64,000 bases of DNA from Solanum dulcamara. Taxonomy: Eukaryota > Streptophyta > Magnoliopsida > Solanales > Solanaceae. Position 1 is the stretch's first letter. Each line of letters opens with the position of its first letter. The notes beneath the pieces were generated by a model. The model was not told the DNA's origin and did no database searches. It worked only from the letters and a program-made list of their open reading frames with translations. Position numbers and translations under genes: made by a program. Location: positions 14,576,001 through 14,640,000 of the forward strand of contig NC_077239.1 in NCBI RefSeq assembly GCF_947179165.1, given 5' to 3'. Below are positions 10,728 to 22,739 of the stretch, piece by piece.

Positions 10728-10980
10728 CTCTTGATACCATATAAAGGTTTAAGGTGTAGAAGAGAAAGATAATTTTATTCAACAACAATAAGCTCCTTAT
10801 ATAGAGAAAATACAACACTGAAATATTAATCCAAAGATACATAGTGATCTGATAATATATAGTGCAACTAAAATACAAATGGAAGTCTTGAATGAATAAA
10901 AATACTAAAATATGAAAGCATATAGCTAGAAGATTTGCTTATTTGACTGATCCTTGGCTGCTCCTCAAAACTGTTTGGAG
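10728..10980 (-). repeat. PBS and 5' LTR of a copia element
   Basis: The complement of TGGTATCAAGAG lies at about 10730-10741. Next to it is a 240-bp segment with a minus-strand TATA box (complement of CTTATATAGAG, about 10795-10805) and a transcribed-leader-like stretch toward the PBS. The outer end is uncertain (about 10980). Sequence differs from the 172-bp LTR, so this is a separate element. Confidence 0.55.
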
Positions 10981-11599
10981 ACATTGTGTTTTTCAGCTTG
11001 AAACCACCGTAATTCAGCTGATTTCTGTTGCTTTCTGTCTTGGTATGTCCATCTAGTTGCCTCTCATTATCATATTCAAAAGTTTTTTAGTTCGTTGTTT
11101 CCTCCTTCCTGTCATGATCCTATTTATTATATCGTTCTTTCTTCTTTTTCTTTTTTATTCTAGAGATTGCTGGTTTGAACATGACCTTGCTTTTCTTTTT
11201 TGGAGAACTTTTTTTTTTGTTATGATTTCTGATCATATTCAGTCTCTCAACCATTGTTTTGTCATTATCATCAATGTCACCATCCTTTTTGTTATGCTTT
11301 TTTATATTGCAGATTTTGATTGTCTTTATTCTTGTTCTTTATTTCATTGCCTTCACCATTCCTTTTCATTCTCTTATTATTCTCATTTTGCATATGTTTC
11401 CCCCTGCTAGCATCTACTTTTCCTTGAGTGATATTGATTGTTTTGTTCACTTTATTCTCCTCCTCTTTTGCTTCATTGTTCCTAATTTTTCCAGTATTCG
11501 ATATTTTATCGCATTGTAACCCAGCTTTATACAATGATTACAATTTTAAGTATATATTCGTATTCAAGCTTTTCATAGTATCCCCTTAAAGTTCATTCC
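10981..11599. other. No gene recognised; T-rich sequence
   Basis: Plus strand is pyrimidine-rich (TTTTT/CTTTT tracts). The frames in it encode only Phe/Leu/Ile/Ser low-complexity peptides. I see no splice-bounded exon or element terminus. Confidence 0.5.
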
Positions 11600-12296
11600 T
11601 CATCCCCTAGACCTATCCAAACATTGTCCGAGTGAGATTTTAACAAGTTGATTTAAACTAGCTTGAACCTTAGACATGCTCGGTCTAGTTCTTCCATTCG
11701 TAGCAACATCCATAGCTAAGGGGGTTACAATAGAGCTAGCAATTTGCTTAACATAATGCCACAAATATATATATGGAAGGAAAAACCTGATAGAAGAACC
11801 CACACTGGTGCAACAGGGATGTCCTATTCTGATTTGAAATCGGGAGTCTACTTTTGTAGCCACATTTGAAGTCCCTCTATCTCAATGAACCTTTTGAACC
11901 ATACCAAGTTAAAATAATTTTCATTTTCAAAGTCTAAGAACATGTTGTGATTATCGTACACACCGATTTTAACTGTGCCCCTGGTTGGGAATAATTCCTT
12001 AAAGATTAACATAATTCAATCAGTTTGGGGTCTCACTTCTAAAAATGTCCCAATGATTGTCAACCTACATTCCTCCTCCATGATACCATATTAATATTTT
12101 TCCTTGAATATTATTGCCAAAATCCCACATTATCAGTAGTGATTCTTTCAATTACTGACTCTCTGGGTTGTCTACGAGCATTCGATGATTGATTTTTCGT
12201 GGTGATAGTTGTGGCATAAGTTGGTTTAGTTGGTTTGCTTCTCCACCTAAAGTCACACATGGCTAGAGAATCATTTGAGAAGTAGCTTGCACCCAT
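11600..12296 (-). pseudogene. LINE-type ORF1 fragment with DUF4283
   Basis: The minus strand reads across two frames: NMFLDFENENYFNLVWFKRF, then a Trp-Leu-Gln-Lys and APVWVLL block, then the HYVKQIASSIVTPLAMD and NGRTRPSMSKV peptide (11600-11863). This order is that of the DUF4283 RNA-binding-like domain of plant LINE ORF1 proteins. The Ser/Thr-rich stretch 12111-12296 fits the region before it. Stops and frameshifts are present, and neither an endonuclease nor an RT part is in the window. Family recognition is by motif only. Confidence 0.65.
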
Positions 12297-12351
12297 GGAG
12301 CCTCATTTGACGACTCCATAGGCGGAGCGTATAGTTTACTCTCTAAAAATT

Positions 12352-13396
12352 ATCGTTGTAGATTAATGTTTAGAACATGTTGTTATATGAATTGAATCTC
12401 AGAAGAAACACGTTGTTAATACGACTGTGTCAGATTAGCCAAAGTAAAATCCAAAGGCCCTTCTTTGTTAAAATCCAGGTTCTTCTTCTACTACTATTAC
12501 TATTTCTACATAAATAACTAATACCCTTATACGAGTGGGTACAGAAAGAAAAACAAACAATAAGAGAATTATGATCAGACTCATTTGGCAACTCAAGTTC
12601 ATCAATTACCAATGGCCCTTTGCCATGCTCAACTTCGATGTTACTTGCCATTCTCAACTTTAATTGTTTCTTTATCTTTTTGTACATACTAGTATAAGGG
12701 TATTAGTTATTTATGTAGTAGAAGGAGGAGGAGGAGGAGGAGGCGGCTCTTCTTCTCCTTCTTCTACTACAACATAAATAACTAATATCCTTATACTAGT
12801 ATGTATAGAAAGATAAAGAAACAATTGAATTTGAGTATGGCAAGTAACATTGAAGTTAAGCATGGAAAAGGGCCATTGGTAATTGATGAACTTGTATTGC
12901 CAAATGAGACTGATGATAATTCTCTTATTGATACCATATAGCATGTCAATTCCATCAGTTCTCATTCGTTGCTTGAGGCTAATTACGGTCCCATGTCATT
13001 GATCATTACAGTTTATTAACAAATTGAATATGCAGGCTCCTAATTAAGGAGTGAAAGCTACAATACAATGATGATATGGAACTATAATCGGACCTCAAGC
13101 ACCAAATGATACATCTACTGGAATTGTTACACCCAATGGCATTAATAAGAGAATTATCATCAAACTCATTTAGCTGCAGAAGTTCAACATTTACCAATGG
13201 CCCTTTTCCATGCTCAACTTCAACGTTACTTGGCATGCTCACCTTCAATTGGTTATTTAGTTTTTGTGCCCACTAGTATAAGGGTATTAGCTATTTATGT
13301 AGTAGTAGTAGAAAAAGAAGAACCAGGTTTTTAACAAAGGAGGACCATTGTATTTTACTTTATCTGATCTAACAATTTCATATTAACAACATGTTT
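12352..13396. repeat. Foldback repeat built from F-box/kelch gene 5' end, arms + - + -
   Basis: Four consecutive segments of the same sequence alternate in direction: plus 12352-12560, minus 12561-12721, plus about 12757-13019, minus 13020-13396. Each holds parts of: an outer non-coding stretch (GTTTAGAACATGTTGTTATA), a CT-rich leader with ACTACATAAATAACTAATA, then a coding start (MASNIEVEHGKGPLV). The longest coding arm (minus, 13006-13248) reaches SDYSSISSLYCSFHSLIRS. This resembles the N-terminus of SKIP11-like F-box/kelch proteins (NSISCLIRCSRSDYG). A GGA/TTC tract (12721-12757) separates the two hairpins. Confidence 0.75.
12721..12757. repeat. GGA/TTC microsatellite at the foldback junction
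   Basis: (GGA)n followed by GGCGGC and CTTCTTCT; itself nearly palindromic (GTAGTAGAAGGAGG to CCTTCTTCTACTAC). It marks where two inverted repeats meet. Confidence 0.85.
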
Positions 13397-13551
13397 TGAC
13401 TTCCTTTTTATGTTGTTCACAAAGAAGAGGCTTCTGGTCTTGATCACGCGCTCCAATGCAATTGGTATTCCATACTATTATCAACCAATGGGACGGTCTT
13501 GTAACACGCAAAAACATTCTAAGTTAAGACCTGAACCATCACTCATATGTG

Positions 13552-16500
13552 TTATCACGGCCCAAAAACCGAAGTCATGATGGAACACATCCCAAATTCA
13601 ATTCTGATGTGTAAGCCCAAAAAAATAAAACCATAGGAGACTTCCAAAGGAAAGTCAGGCCACAATTATATACAATAAACGGACAACAATGAAATTATCC
13701 CAAAATCTGGTGTCATAAGTTTAAAGAGCATCTAATACAAGGTTAGAGTCTGAAGATACAACATAAGTCTCTGAATGATACAAAGGACTGAAAAATAAAG
13801 ATAGTCTAGTGACGATCTGAATCCCAGGACCTCACCAATAATCTGAGAATACACAATCTGCTAGAATATCAGCTGCCACATGAGGTACTCTGACTAATAT
13901 CTACATCAAAAAAGGATATAGAAGTAAGGTTGAGTATAATCCACATGTAATCAGTAGGTTTTAGCCGACTGAGTATAAGGAAATAATCAAACCTATGAAA
14001 TAAACTAAGGAACGCTTTCACCTGTATACAGAAAAGTCCCACTCTAGCATCGGTGCCGCCAACTTATATAGAATGGCGCGAATAAATTAATCTCATAACA
14101 ACAACTCATAATCACAATTAACCAGATAATTCAAGCAGTACTGATATCAATACAATGCAATATGATGATGCAATGATGTGGTGGTACGGTAGAATCAAGA
14201 CTGTCGCACAGCCTGTCGTATACACCTGCCAAGCTGTGCTACCAAGCTGAACTCATGGGGTCTGAATGCACCAAAACACATAGGGCATGGAAGCTATATT
14301 TAACTCAACATGTAGTACAAGGTTCAAAGTTCTCAAAACTTAACCTACACATGATACTCACCCTCAATAAATAGCAATGGGAAGGAAATATTTCAATTTA
14401 AGTGTTCACCAATTTCTCAACAATATTTCAATACTCAGACATGCTCAAAACCCCCAACTCAACCCCTCAGGCAGGCATCACAAGTCAAATAATATCCTCA
14501 AGCCTCTTTTCCAGGCAAATCATGAATCACATGCTCTCAAAGTAAATAAGATAACAAATAAGGCCCCCACATGGGCTATGAATACAAATAAGCCCAACAT
14601 GGCAACACATAAATAAATAAGAACCACACGGACATCAAAATATAAATAACATTTTCAACTCATACTACAACCCCATCCCTAAGTCTATAACATATAAATG
14701 ACTAATTACCCCATCTCAGTCTCAAAGAAGGATAGTCAAACCTACCTCAATTGCCGAAAATGCACTCAAACACCTCCACCAGACAAGCAACTCTCAAATT
14801 TAATGCCCGAATTGACAACCCACTATCAACAATAAAACATACACATCACAAGGAGTACAATGGCACCCATATTAATAGGTTTTGGAATCGGGGGTAAAAT
14901 TGTCTAAAAATTAATTATTTTGAAAAGGGTTAAATCTAAAATTTTATTTAAAAATTATTTTCTAACATCGAGTAGAGTTCATATCTAAAAAACCCATTAA
15001 AATCGAGCAAGAATCTAGTTCCAAATCATGAAAATACAATTTTCTAACTTGAAAAAAAATTCCATAACCCACCTTTGAAATCTTGATTTAAAGATATTTT
15101 TGAAGATAATAATTACAGAAACTGATAAAGGATAATCTCGCCACGATGTTTTTTGCAAAAAAACTCACAATTTAGACTCAAAAATTATTAAAAACGGAGT
15201 TAAGATGACCAAGAAACAATCCTCCAAAATCCATTAAAATTTCAACTCGAAAATAATAAAGGCAGCGGCAAGATTAGTGAATTTACCTCACACGAAACTC
15301 CTAATCAAGTTTATGAGATTACCACTAGATTCTACGGAAAACTACACAATTTAGAGCTTTGAATCACTGAATTCGGATCTAAGATAGCTAAGAAATCATC
15401 TTCCAAATTTTACAAAAATCTTAATCCGAAAATGGTCGAGACAACATTTAAAACATCAAATCTTACCTCCAAGAAGCTTCTAATCAAGCTTCTGAACTCA
15501 CCAATGGACTCCCTATGAAATTCTTTTGAAGATAGCCTCTTGAATTGCCAATTTTTGAACTTGAAAAACTCAAGAAATGAGGGTTCAGAGTTGACTGAAA
15601 AATCTGCACTTTTGCACCAGATATTTCTGATATTTGCATTATTTAAAATCTCCAAATGGATCCTCAAAATTCGTTCGGAACCCAATAAAAATAAATCAGA
15701 TATGCTACCCCACTAAATTCGATATTACAGACTCAATGGCGCATTCGAAATTATCATACGAAATTATTTTAATAAAAAATACATCCCACATAAAAGTGTC
15801 ATTTTAAGCTGAATTTTAAAATGTGCCTCGGGATTAGACCGGAAACTTTAGGAAGCAAACGAAGGGTCGTTCAAGAACAAACTCGATATTTTGGAACAAA
15901 CCGCACTGTATAAATTTTCATCCGAGAGTGTTTTCCAAGAATTTTAACCAAAGTCAATCATAGGCTAACTTTTAAAGTTAAAAGCGTTGAATGGCCCCAA
16001 ACTTGTATCGATTGCCTCGATAGTCATGCCGACAATTCTACTAGTCTAATTTGATCATTTCGGAGATGGTGGAATAATTAGAATTAAAATTTGAGGTGTC
16101 CTTTACTCGAAACACGAAAAGTTGCAACTAAACCAACTTGGGCCTTCAAAATACCAAAATGGGCTCGAGACCTCTAAATATTCATCCAACATTTCTTCTA
16201 GACCAAAAACCATCCCCCAAATCCAACGGAGTCATTGTAATTCTATTCTGAGTATCGAAATTTTAAAAGTTGACCAAAGTCAAACCTTGGCCTAAAATTC
16301 CTTAAATTCTCAACTAAAGACCTCAAATCTTCGTTACAACTCCAAAACTAATTCCGTAAACTCTCCTAGACTAATTTCCACAATTCGGAGCTACTAGAAT
16401 TGACAGAATTCTATTCTGAGATACGTAGCTCCGGTTGATACCGAAAATTACTTTTTCACCTCTTAACTCTATAAAACTCAAGAATTTGCACAATTTACAA

Positions 16501-16622
16501 ATCATTAAGATTTTGACACTTTCAACTACACAACCAGATCAAATAATATTCTGGGTCACTAACGATAGGAGTAAAATGATAATTTCATATAAATTTTTTA
16601 AAATGACCCTCAAGGTCATTGC
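13552..16622. mobile_element. Solo gypsy LTR, about 3.07 kb
   Basis: Begins TTATCACGGCCC (preceding bases TG), typical of Solanaceae gypsy LTRs, and ends GGTCATTGC(A). ATGTG flanks both sides (13547-13551 and 16623-16627). The uninterrupted flank exists as a relative at 32640-32670 (CTCATATGTGTATAGGCACA), which gives an empty-site comparison. No gag, pol, PBS or second LTR is present, so this is read as a solo LTR left by LTR-LTR recombination. Overlap of TG with the target repeat makes the exact first base ambiguous by two. Confidence 0.7.
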
Positions 16623-16627
16623 ATGTG

Positions 16628-16740
16628 TAAAGGCACAAACCGGGTGATTTCTAATTGTGCATAGGTGTTAAGGTCAATAATTTAATGTGAAATTTGTTTT
16701 GGAGATGAATTAAGGTCAAAAGAACACTCTAGCACAAAGT

Positions 16741-16824
<84 letters not shown>

Positions 16825-16879
16825 TGCTTTACCAATTGAGTTTCGGTATGAGATTGTACTTGGATCAAATTCAAATGAG
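16628..16879 (+). repeat. LTR-like unit R1, left part
   Basis: First part of a unit that recurs at 32648-33167: GGCACAAAC...ATTTCTAATTGTGCATAGGTGTTAAG, GATGAATTA-GGTCAAAAGAA, CAATTGAGTTTCGGTA and a GATCAAATTCAAA block. It is interrupted by the 15-kb element at 16885 and resumes at 31910. Confidence 0.75.
16742..16820. repeat. Compound TA/GA microsatellite
   Basis: (TA) about 25 repeats followed by (GA) about 14 repeats, expanded inside unit R1. The sister unit at 32760 has no such expansion. Confidence 0.95.
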
Positions 16880-16884
16880 CTTAG
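16880..16884. repeat. Target-site duplication CTTAG, left copy
   Basis: CTTAG directly precedes the LTR TGTTATGTC and recurs at 31905-31909 directly after GTCAACA. The joined flanks read through into the R unit. Confidence 0.95.
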
Positions 16885-17384
16885 TGTTATGTCAAAAAAT
16901 GGACAAGGTTTTAAAATTAATTTCATCTTTTTTAGAAAAAATCAATTTTATTAAAAGAGGAGTCGCCACTTAATTTTTTAAAGAAATTAAGAAAACTTAA
17001 TTTAAAAGACCCTAACAGATTTAAGTCTTAAAAATTAGAGAGAAGAGGTACGAGGTTCATATTACTATTTTAAGAAGGTTTTAACACTTAAAATAGCCGC
17101 TAATATGCGGTTATCCGATGATTTGAAATTATTTGACTAACTTTGAAGAAATGTGTTTTAACAATAATCAAGGTATTAAACAATTTGAAAGAAATATAAA
17201 ATTTAAAACATTTAGAAAAATTTATAAGAGAAATAGATTTGGTATATAAATAATTTAATGAAGGGGGGATAATTTGAATAAATCATTTAAATGAGATAAA
17301 AACGATCGTAAATATTATACCTAATATAATGTTAGCTATTACATAAATGAGAACATATTCAAATCATATAAGCAAGTTTAATAT

Positions 17385-18570
17385 GTAATAGTAATAATAG
17401 TAGTATTAGTAGTAGTAGTAGTAATAATAATAATAACAATAATAACAATAATAATAAAATAATAATGACAACAATAACAATAATAAAAAAAATAATGATA
17501 ATAACAATAGCAAATAAAAATTTGCTACTACTACTACTAATAATAATAATGACGAAAATAATAATAATAATGATAATAATAAAAATGGTAATAATAATAA
17601 TAATAATAATGATAATAATAACTGTAAAAGTACTAGTACTACTAATAATTATAATAATAAGGAAAATAATGATAATAATAATAATAACAATAAATAAAGA
17701 TACTACTACGAAAATAATAACAATAGTAATAATAAAAAATACTAATGATAAAGAAACTAATACTAATACTAATAATAATAATAACAACAACATGGCTACA
17801 GTAAATAAACATACTAATAATAATGAAAATACTAATAATAATACTAACAGTAAAAAAAATACAACTCTAACTACTAATAAAATATGTATACCAATAATAC
17901 TAATATTAATAACGGTAATAAAATATGTATAATAATGATATTAATAACGGTAATAAAATATGTATACTAATAATAACAGTAAATAAAATATACTATTAAT
18001 AATGGTAATAATAAAAATGAATAATAAATAAACATACTACTTCTATCAATAATATTAATAACGAAAATAATAATAATAAATATAATAATAACCACAAATA
18101 AAATATACTAATAATAATGGTAATAATAACAACAAAAAAAAATAATAATAAACATACTACTACTTCTATTAATAATATTAATAACGAAAATAATAATAAT
18201 AATAATAAATATAATAATAACAATAAATAAAGTAACTAATAATAATGATAATAATAATAATAACAAAAATACTAATAATAATAATAATAATAATAAACAT
18301 ACTACTACTTCTATTAATAATATTAATAACGAAAATAATAATAATAAATATAATAATAACAGTAAATAAAATATACTAGTAATAATGATAATAATAATAA
18401 TAACGAAAATATTAATAATAACAGTAAATAAATATACTACTACTACTACTAATAATAATAATAATAATAATAATAAAACGATAAAATAAATAAATAACAA
18501 CAATAATGATAAAAACAGGAGCAGCAATAATAACGACAATAATAATAATAATAATAATAATAATAAACAA
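17385..18570. repeat. TAA/TAATGA compound microsatellite, about 1.2 kb (3' LTR)
   Basis: Nearly uninterrupted AAT/ATA/ACT/TAG trinucleotides with irregular punctuation such as GAAAAT, GTAAATAAA and a subrepeat TAATAACGGTAATAAAATATG. Long Leu/Ile/Val frames on the minus strand and Asn/Thr/Ile frames on plus arise only from this composition. Confidence 0.95.
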
Positions 18571-19070
18571 AATGATGAAAATATAAGCAAGCGGAATTGG
18601 ATCCGAGTAAGATCATCTTATTTTATTTGCTATTCGAGAGGTCTAAGATATCGGTTTCATGTGAGGGGATGACGACTATATTGAGTCTCAAATCAAGACT
18701 CCATTTTTGCTCCCAAAGTATCCATGCAAACAAGAAAAGAATGACGAAATTAGGAAGCTAGTATTTTTAGGACAATATTTAAGCATAATGACAACAAAAA
18801 AAGAAAAAAAAAAAGAAACATGAAGTAAATATTACCTGTTACAGGGCAGTGAACGGGGATGATTTGGTCATGAATCTACCCTCGTTTTTTAAGTAAATTC
18901 AAGTGCAAATTCAGAAAGAAGATTCGAGAATTTTTGTAAGATATATTTGAATACGAGTGTAGGAGTTTTTGTCTATGCCAAAAATCTATCCCAATTCCTC
19001 CGCCCTGCTTCTCTCCATTTTCTCTCCTCTCCTGTCCGTGTAAGCCCCCCTTTTGTTCTGTCTAATCCCT

Positions 19071-19080
19071 CTATTTATAG
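19071..19080 (-). promoter_or_regulatory. Predicted TATA box in the 3' LTR
   Basis: Complement of CTATTTATAG (reads CTATAAATAG on the minus strand). A pyrimidine-rich region follows in the direction of transcription. The identical site in the 5' LTR is at 30408-30417. Confidence 0.6.
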
Positions 19081-19427
19081 GGGTATGGAGATTGAATAAA
19101 AATAATTAAAAAAATGGATGATTAAAATAATGTGTAGTGGGAAAATTAATAAAATAATGCGGAACGGACGAAAATATAAAATAATACGGAACGGCGGAAA
19201 ATAATAATTAATGGGCGGTTAATTAAAATAATGCGACAGAATATTAAAATAATGCGAAATGGGACGAAATATTAAAATAATGCGGGATGAATAGAGATAA
19301 AAAATACTCAAAGAAATATATATATATATATTGATGGGAAATTAATATATTTATTATTTATTTATTTTTTGGATGAAGAATACACATTTTTTATTTTTTA
19401 TTATTATTATTTTTTTATATATTTTGA

Positions 19428-19462
<35 letters not shown>

Positions 19463-20562
19463 TAAAAAAAACAAAAAAAAAAGAAGAAGGAATTCGGATG
19501 AATATATATATATATATTGAAGAGAGGACAAAAGATTATGGGTTAATTAATATAATATTAATATAGGGTATGGGGAGGGGGCACGCGTGTCAGTTTTTTT
19601 TTTATTAATATTTTGGAAGAATATATATGGGGAAGGGGGTGCATGCTTGGACTTTTTATTATGTATACATATATTATATTTATTTTATCGGAAGAATAAA
19701 ACTAATTATTTATTTATTAATTAATATTTTATTTTTATTTTTATTTTTTGAATTTTGGAATATACATATATATAATTAATTACTTTTAATTTTAAAGAGA
19801 CAAAGTGTGGTGGGCAGTATGTTTTTTTTTTTTATTATTATATATGTTTTTTATTTTATTGTTTTATAGAAAGGGGTGAGTATATTAGAATAGTAATAGT
19901 ATTGGAATATGAGGGGAAAGATATATATTATTTGCATGTTGTAGTATTAATGGAAGAATTAAAAATGTTGTTAAGATAAAATTAATTATGTGTTATTTAG
20001 GGAAAGAAATGAAAACGTAAAATTAATTAATTAATTTATAAAATAATTATTAAAAATAAATAAAATCTTTTACGGGTCAATTTTGAATATTACTAAAATA
20101 TAATAAAATACAAACTATATACATTATCTTAAGACAATAAAGATGACAAAATTATTTCAAAATAACTTGAAAAATATTTCGAGTTTTATAAAAAAATCTA
20201 ATTATTTCAATTTATTTGAAGAGGCTAGAATAAGATGGGTAAATGTCAATTAATTAACAAGTTTCTTAATTTTGACAAAGTAGAATAATTAACTCAAGTT
20301 TAAACTAATTAACTTGAAATGTGAGTCTATTAATTAGGTCAAACTAATTGACAAAATATTTATAAAAATAATCTTTCTAAGACAATTTTTGTATATACTA
20401 ATGGTCAAGAATTATTTAATATATATGCCAAAATTATTTTAAAATAATAATGTATACATATTTCGTTATTATATATATATTCTTTTAATTTTTAATTATT
20501 TATTTATTTATTTTTATTTTTTAAATTATTACGTTGTGGAGGGTCAAAATTGGATGTCAACA

Positions 20563-20577
20563 GTTGTCCCTCTTTGA
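20563..20577 (-). other. Polypurine tract
   Basis: The minus strand reads TCAAAGAGGGACAAC immediately before the 3' LTR. It primes plus-strand synthesis and fixes element polarity. Confidence 0.75.
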
Positions 20578-21480
20578 TCGAAGACGATGAAAGAGTGTTT
20601 GGGCAAAGAAGTTGATGCATGAACCAATTTTGTCCTGACCATCAACGTTGAAATGAAGCTCAGAATATACAAGGTAAGAAATTTGTGAGAATTATGACTG
20701 AACTTTTGTTTCTGAGTTGCCTGCATATCTCAAGTAGCATGAGAATCGAGCTGAGTGCAGCTCTCAAGTTATGCCAGAATAAGGTGGAATGAGTTGACAA
20801 CACCATCAATCATAAAATTGTGTTGGTATTAGCGATTGAGGAAAATGTTGACAGAGGTGGCCAAGGAAAAAGAATGAGATTGATCGAGTGAAGAGTTATT
20901 AGAAAATGATGTGAAGTAAAATGGTACATAATGACAATATAAAGAGATATAAGTGAAATTAAAAACCTGGACTCGACAAAGTGCTAGAATATTGGAAAGA
21001 ACAAAGTAAATCCTAGCCCAAAAATTATCTCAGTATCGAGTTATGACTAGACTGGATTTTAAGATCCAAATTATGGAACATAGGTTGAGGAGAGTTCGAA
21101 AGTAGATTCATGACCATTGTTGGTGAGTTTGACCCTCCAACAAATATCCTAGTTCACTGCTTAGAAATAGTTCCACGTTGTGCTAAAGCTTCTTTTGTAG
21201 GCGTCCACACCTGTGGTTTAATTGAGAATCTATCCTCTTGGATGATCTCGCCAAAGACTAAGATAAAAACTCATTAGTAGAAAAATATACTTCAAAGGAA
21301 AGGGTAGCGTCGTTACATTATCGGCGTGTCAACCTCCTTCGGTTTTGACGTAGAGCAAACAAAACGTATTTTCTAAGTTAATGTGATATGCTTCAATTTT
21401 GATGTAATATGCAATGAGTTGATATAATGCGATATGAAGATAAATTAACACGACATAAAGATGGTTTTTCGGCAATGGCA
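20578..21480. other. Internal non-coding region next to the 3' LTR
   Basis: Mixed-composition sequence with no conserved domain in any frame. Pol would lie further upstream in a complete Tat/Ogre element. I see no RT, integrase or RNase H peptide. Confidence 0.6.
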
Positions 21481-21568
21481 TGATAATGGCCCTCTTGGTA
21501 ATGAAATGATAGATGATGGCCCTCTGGGCAATGATAAATGATGAATGATGAATGATGGCCCTCTTGGC

Positions 21569-21662
<94 letters not shown>

Positions 21663-21790
21663 GATGACCCTCTTGACAATGATAAATGATGAATGATGAA
21701 TGATGTCCCTCTTGGCAATGATAAATGATGGCCCTCTTGGCAATGACGAATGATGGCCCTCTTGGCAATGATATTACCACCTTCGGTAAT
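21480..21790. repeat. Heptanucleotide GATGAAT array with GGCCCTCTTGGCAATG spacers
   Basis: (ATGATGA)n-type 7-bp tandem units, densest at 21534-21666, punctuated by GATGGCCCTCTTGGCAATGA. His/Ile/Ser frames on the minus strand are a by-product. Confidence 0.9.
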
Positions 21791-21924
21791 ATAATGTGAA
21801 TAAAATAATATCATCGTATACGGTATTAGATCATCGTATACGGTATTACATCATTGCATACGGTATTATATCATCGTATACGGCATCGTATATGGCATTA
21901 TATCTTCATATATGGTATTATAAC
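21790..21924. repeat. CATCGTATACGGTATTA subrepeat
   Basis: Short units of the form ATCATCGTATACGGTATTA repeated about six times with variation; a further set lies at 22650-22735. These bracket the 60-bp satellite. Confidence 0.85.
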
Positions 21925-22645
21925 ATGAATGGCCCTCTTGGCAAATGATATTACCACCTCCGGTAATATAATACGAATAATAAATATGAATGACCTTTTT
22001 GGCAATGATATTACCACCTTCGATAATATAATATGAATAAAATAATATGAATGACCCTCTTGGCAAATGATATTATCACCTCCGATAATATAACACGAAT
22101 AATAAATATGAATGGCCTTCTTGGCAATGATATTACCACCTCCGGTAATAAAATATGAATAAAATAATACGAATGACCCTCTTGGCAAATGATATTACCA
22201 CCTCCGGTAATATAACACGAATAATAAATATGAATGACCCTTTTGGCAAATGATATTACCACCTCCGATAATATAATACGAATAATAAATATGAATGACC
22301 CTCTTGGCAAATGATATTACCACCTCCGGTAATATAATACGAATAATAAATATGAATGACTTTCTTGGCAAATGATATTACCACCTCCGGTAATATAATA
22401 CGAATAATAAATATGAATGGTCTTCTTGGCAATGATATTATCACCTCCGGTAATATAATATGAATAAAATATGAATGGCCCTCTTGGCAAATGATATTAC
22501 CACCTCCGGTAATATAATACGAATAATAAATATGAATGGCCTTCTTGGCAATGATATTACCACCTCCGGTAATATAATATGAATAATAAATATGAATGGC
22601 CCTCTTGGCAAATGATATTACCACCTCCGGTAATATAATATAAAT
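21925..22645. repeat. 60-bp minisatellite with internal hairpin, about 12 copies
   Basis: Unit of 58-62 bp: GATATTACCACCTCCGGTAA, then TATAATACGAATAATAAATA, then TGAATGGCCCTCTTGGCAAAT. The core TTACC-ACCTCC-GGTAA is self-complementary. Units start near 21949, 22007, 22068, 22129, 22190, 22251, 22312, 22375, 22433, 22492, 22552 and 22614. The GGCCCTCTTGGCA element is shared with the adjacent heptamer region. Confidence 0.9.
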
Positions 22646-22739
22646 CATAAAATATCATCGTATACGGAATTAGATCATCGTATACGGCATCATATCATTG
22701 TATATTATATTATATCATTGTATGCGCCATTATGCGTGC

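Larger units (their letters stand above)
16885..20562 (-). repeat. 3' LTR of the gag-only element
   Basis: 3678 bp. It contains the TAA-type microsatellite (17385-18570), the complement of a TATA box at 19071-19080, and AT-rich U3 with T-tracts. A polypurine tract flanks it inside at 20563. It differs from the 5' LTR mainly by microsatellite length. Confidence 0.9.

Noticed and set aside
11057..11534. Hydrophobic 117- and 86-codon frames
   Set aside because: Pyrimidine-rich low-complexity sequence, mutually overlapping frames on both strands, no motif or splice context.
12430..13248. Short F-box-like frames as small expressed genes
   Set aside because: Each ends within the inverted repeats, lacks kelch repeats and most of the F-box, and changes frame at arm junctions; better described as foldback arms.
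17359..18590. Long Leu/Ile/Val-rich reading frames on the minus strand (and again at 28645-29928), which look like membrane proteins
   Set aside because: They are translations of the TAA-type microsatellite; no conserved residues, and frames on the other strand are equally long.
21925..22645. Regular 60-bp repeats resembling a CRISPR array
   Set aside because: Whole units repeat without unique spacers, the DNA is plant nuclear and no cas genes exist; it is a minisatellite inside an LTR element.
21329..22648. Overlapping frames with repeated IIHHSSF and YYITGGGNII peptides
   Set aside because: Products of the 7-bp and 60-bp tandem repeats; all three frames are open because the units lack stops.
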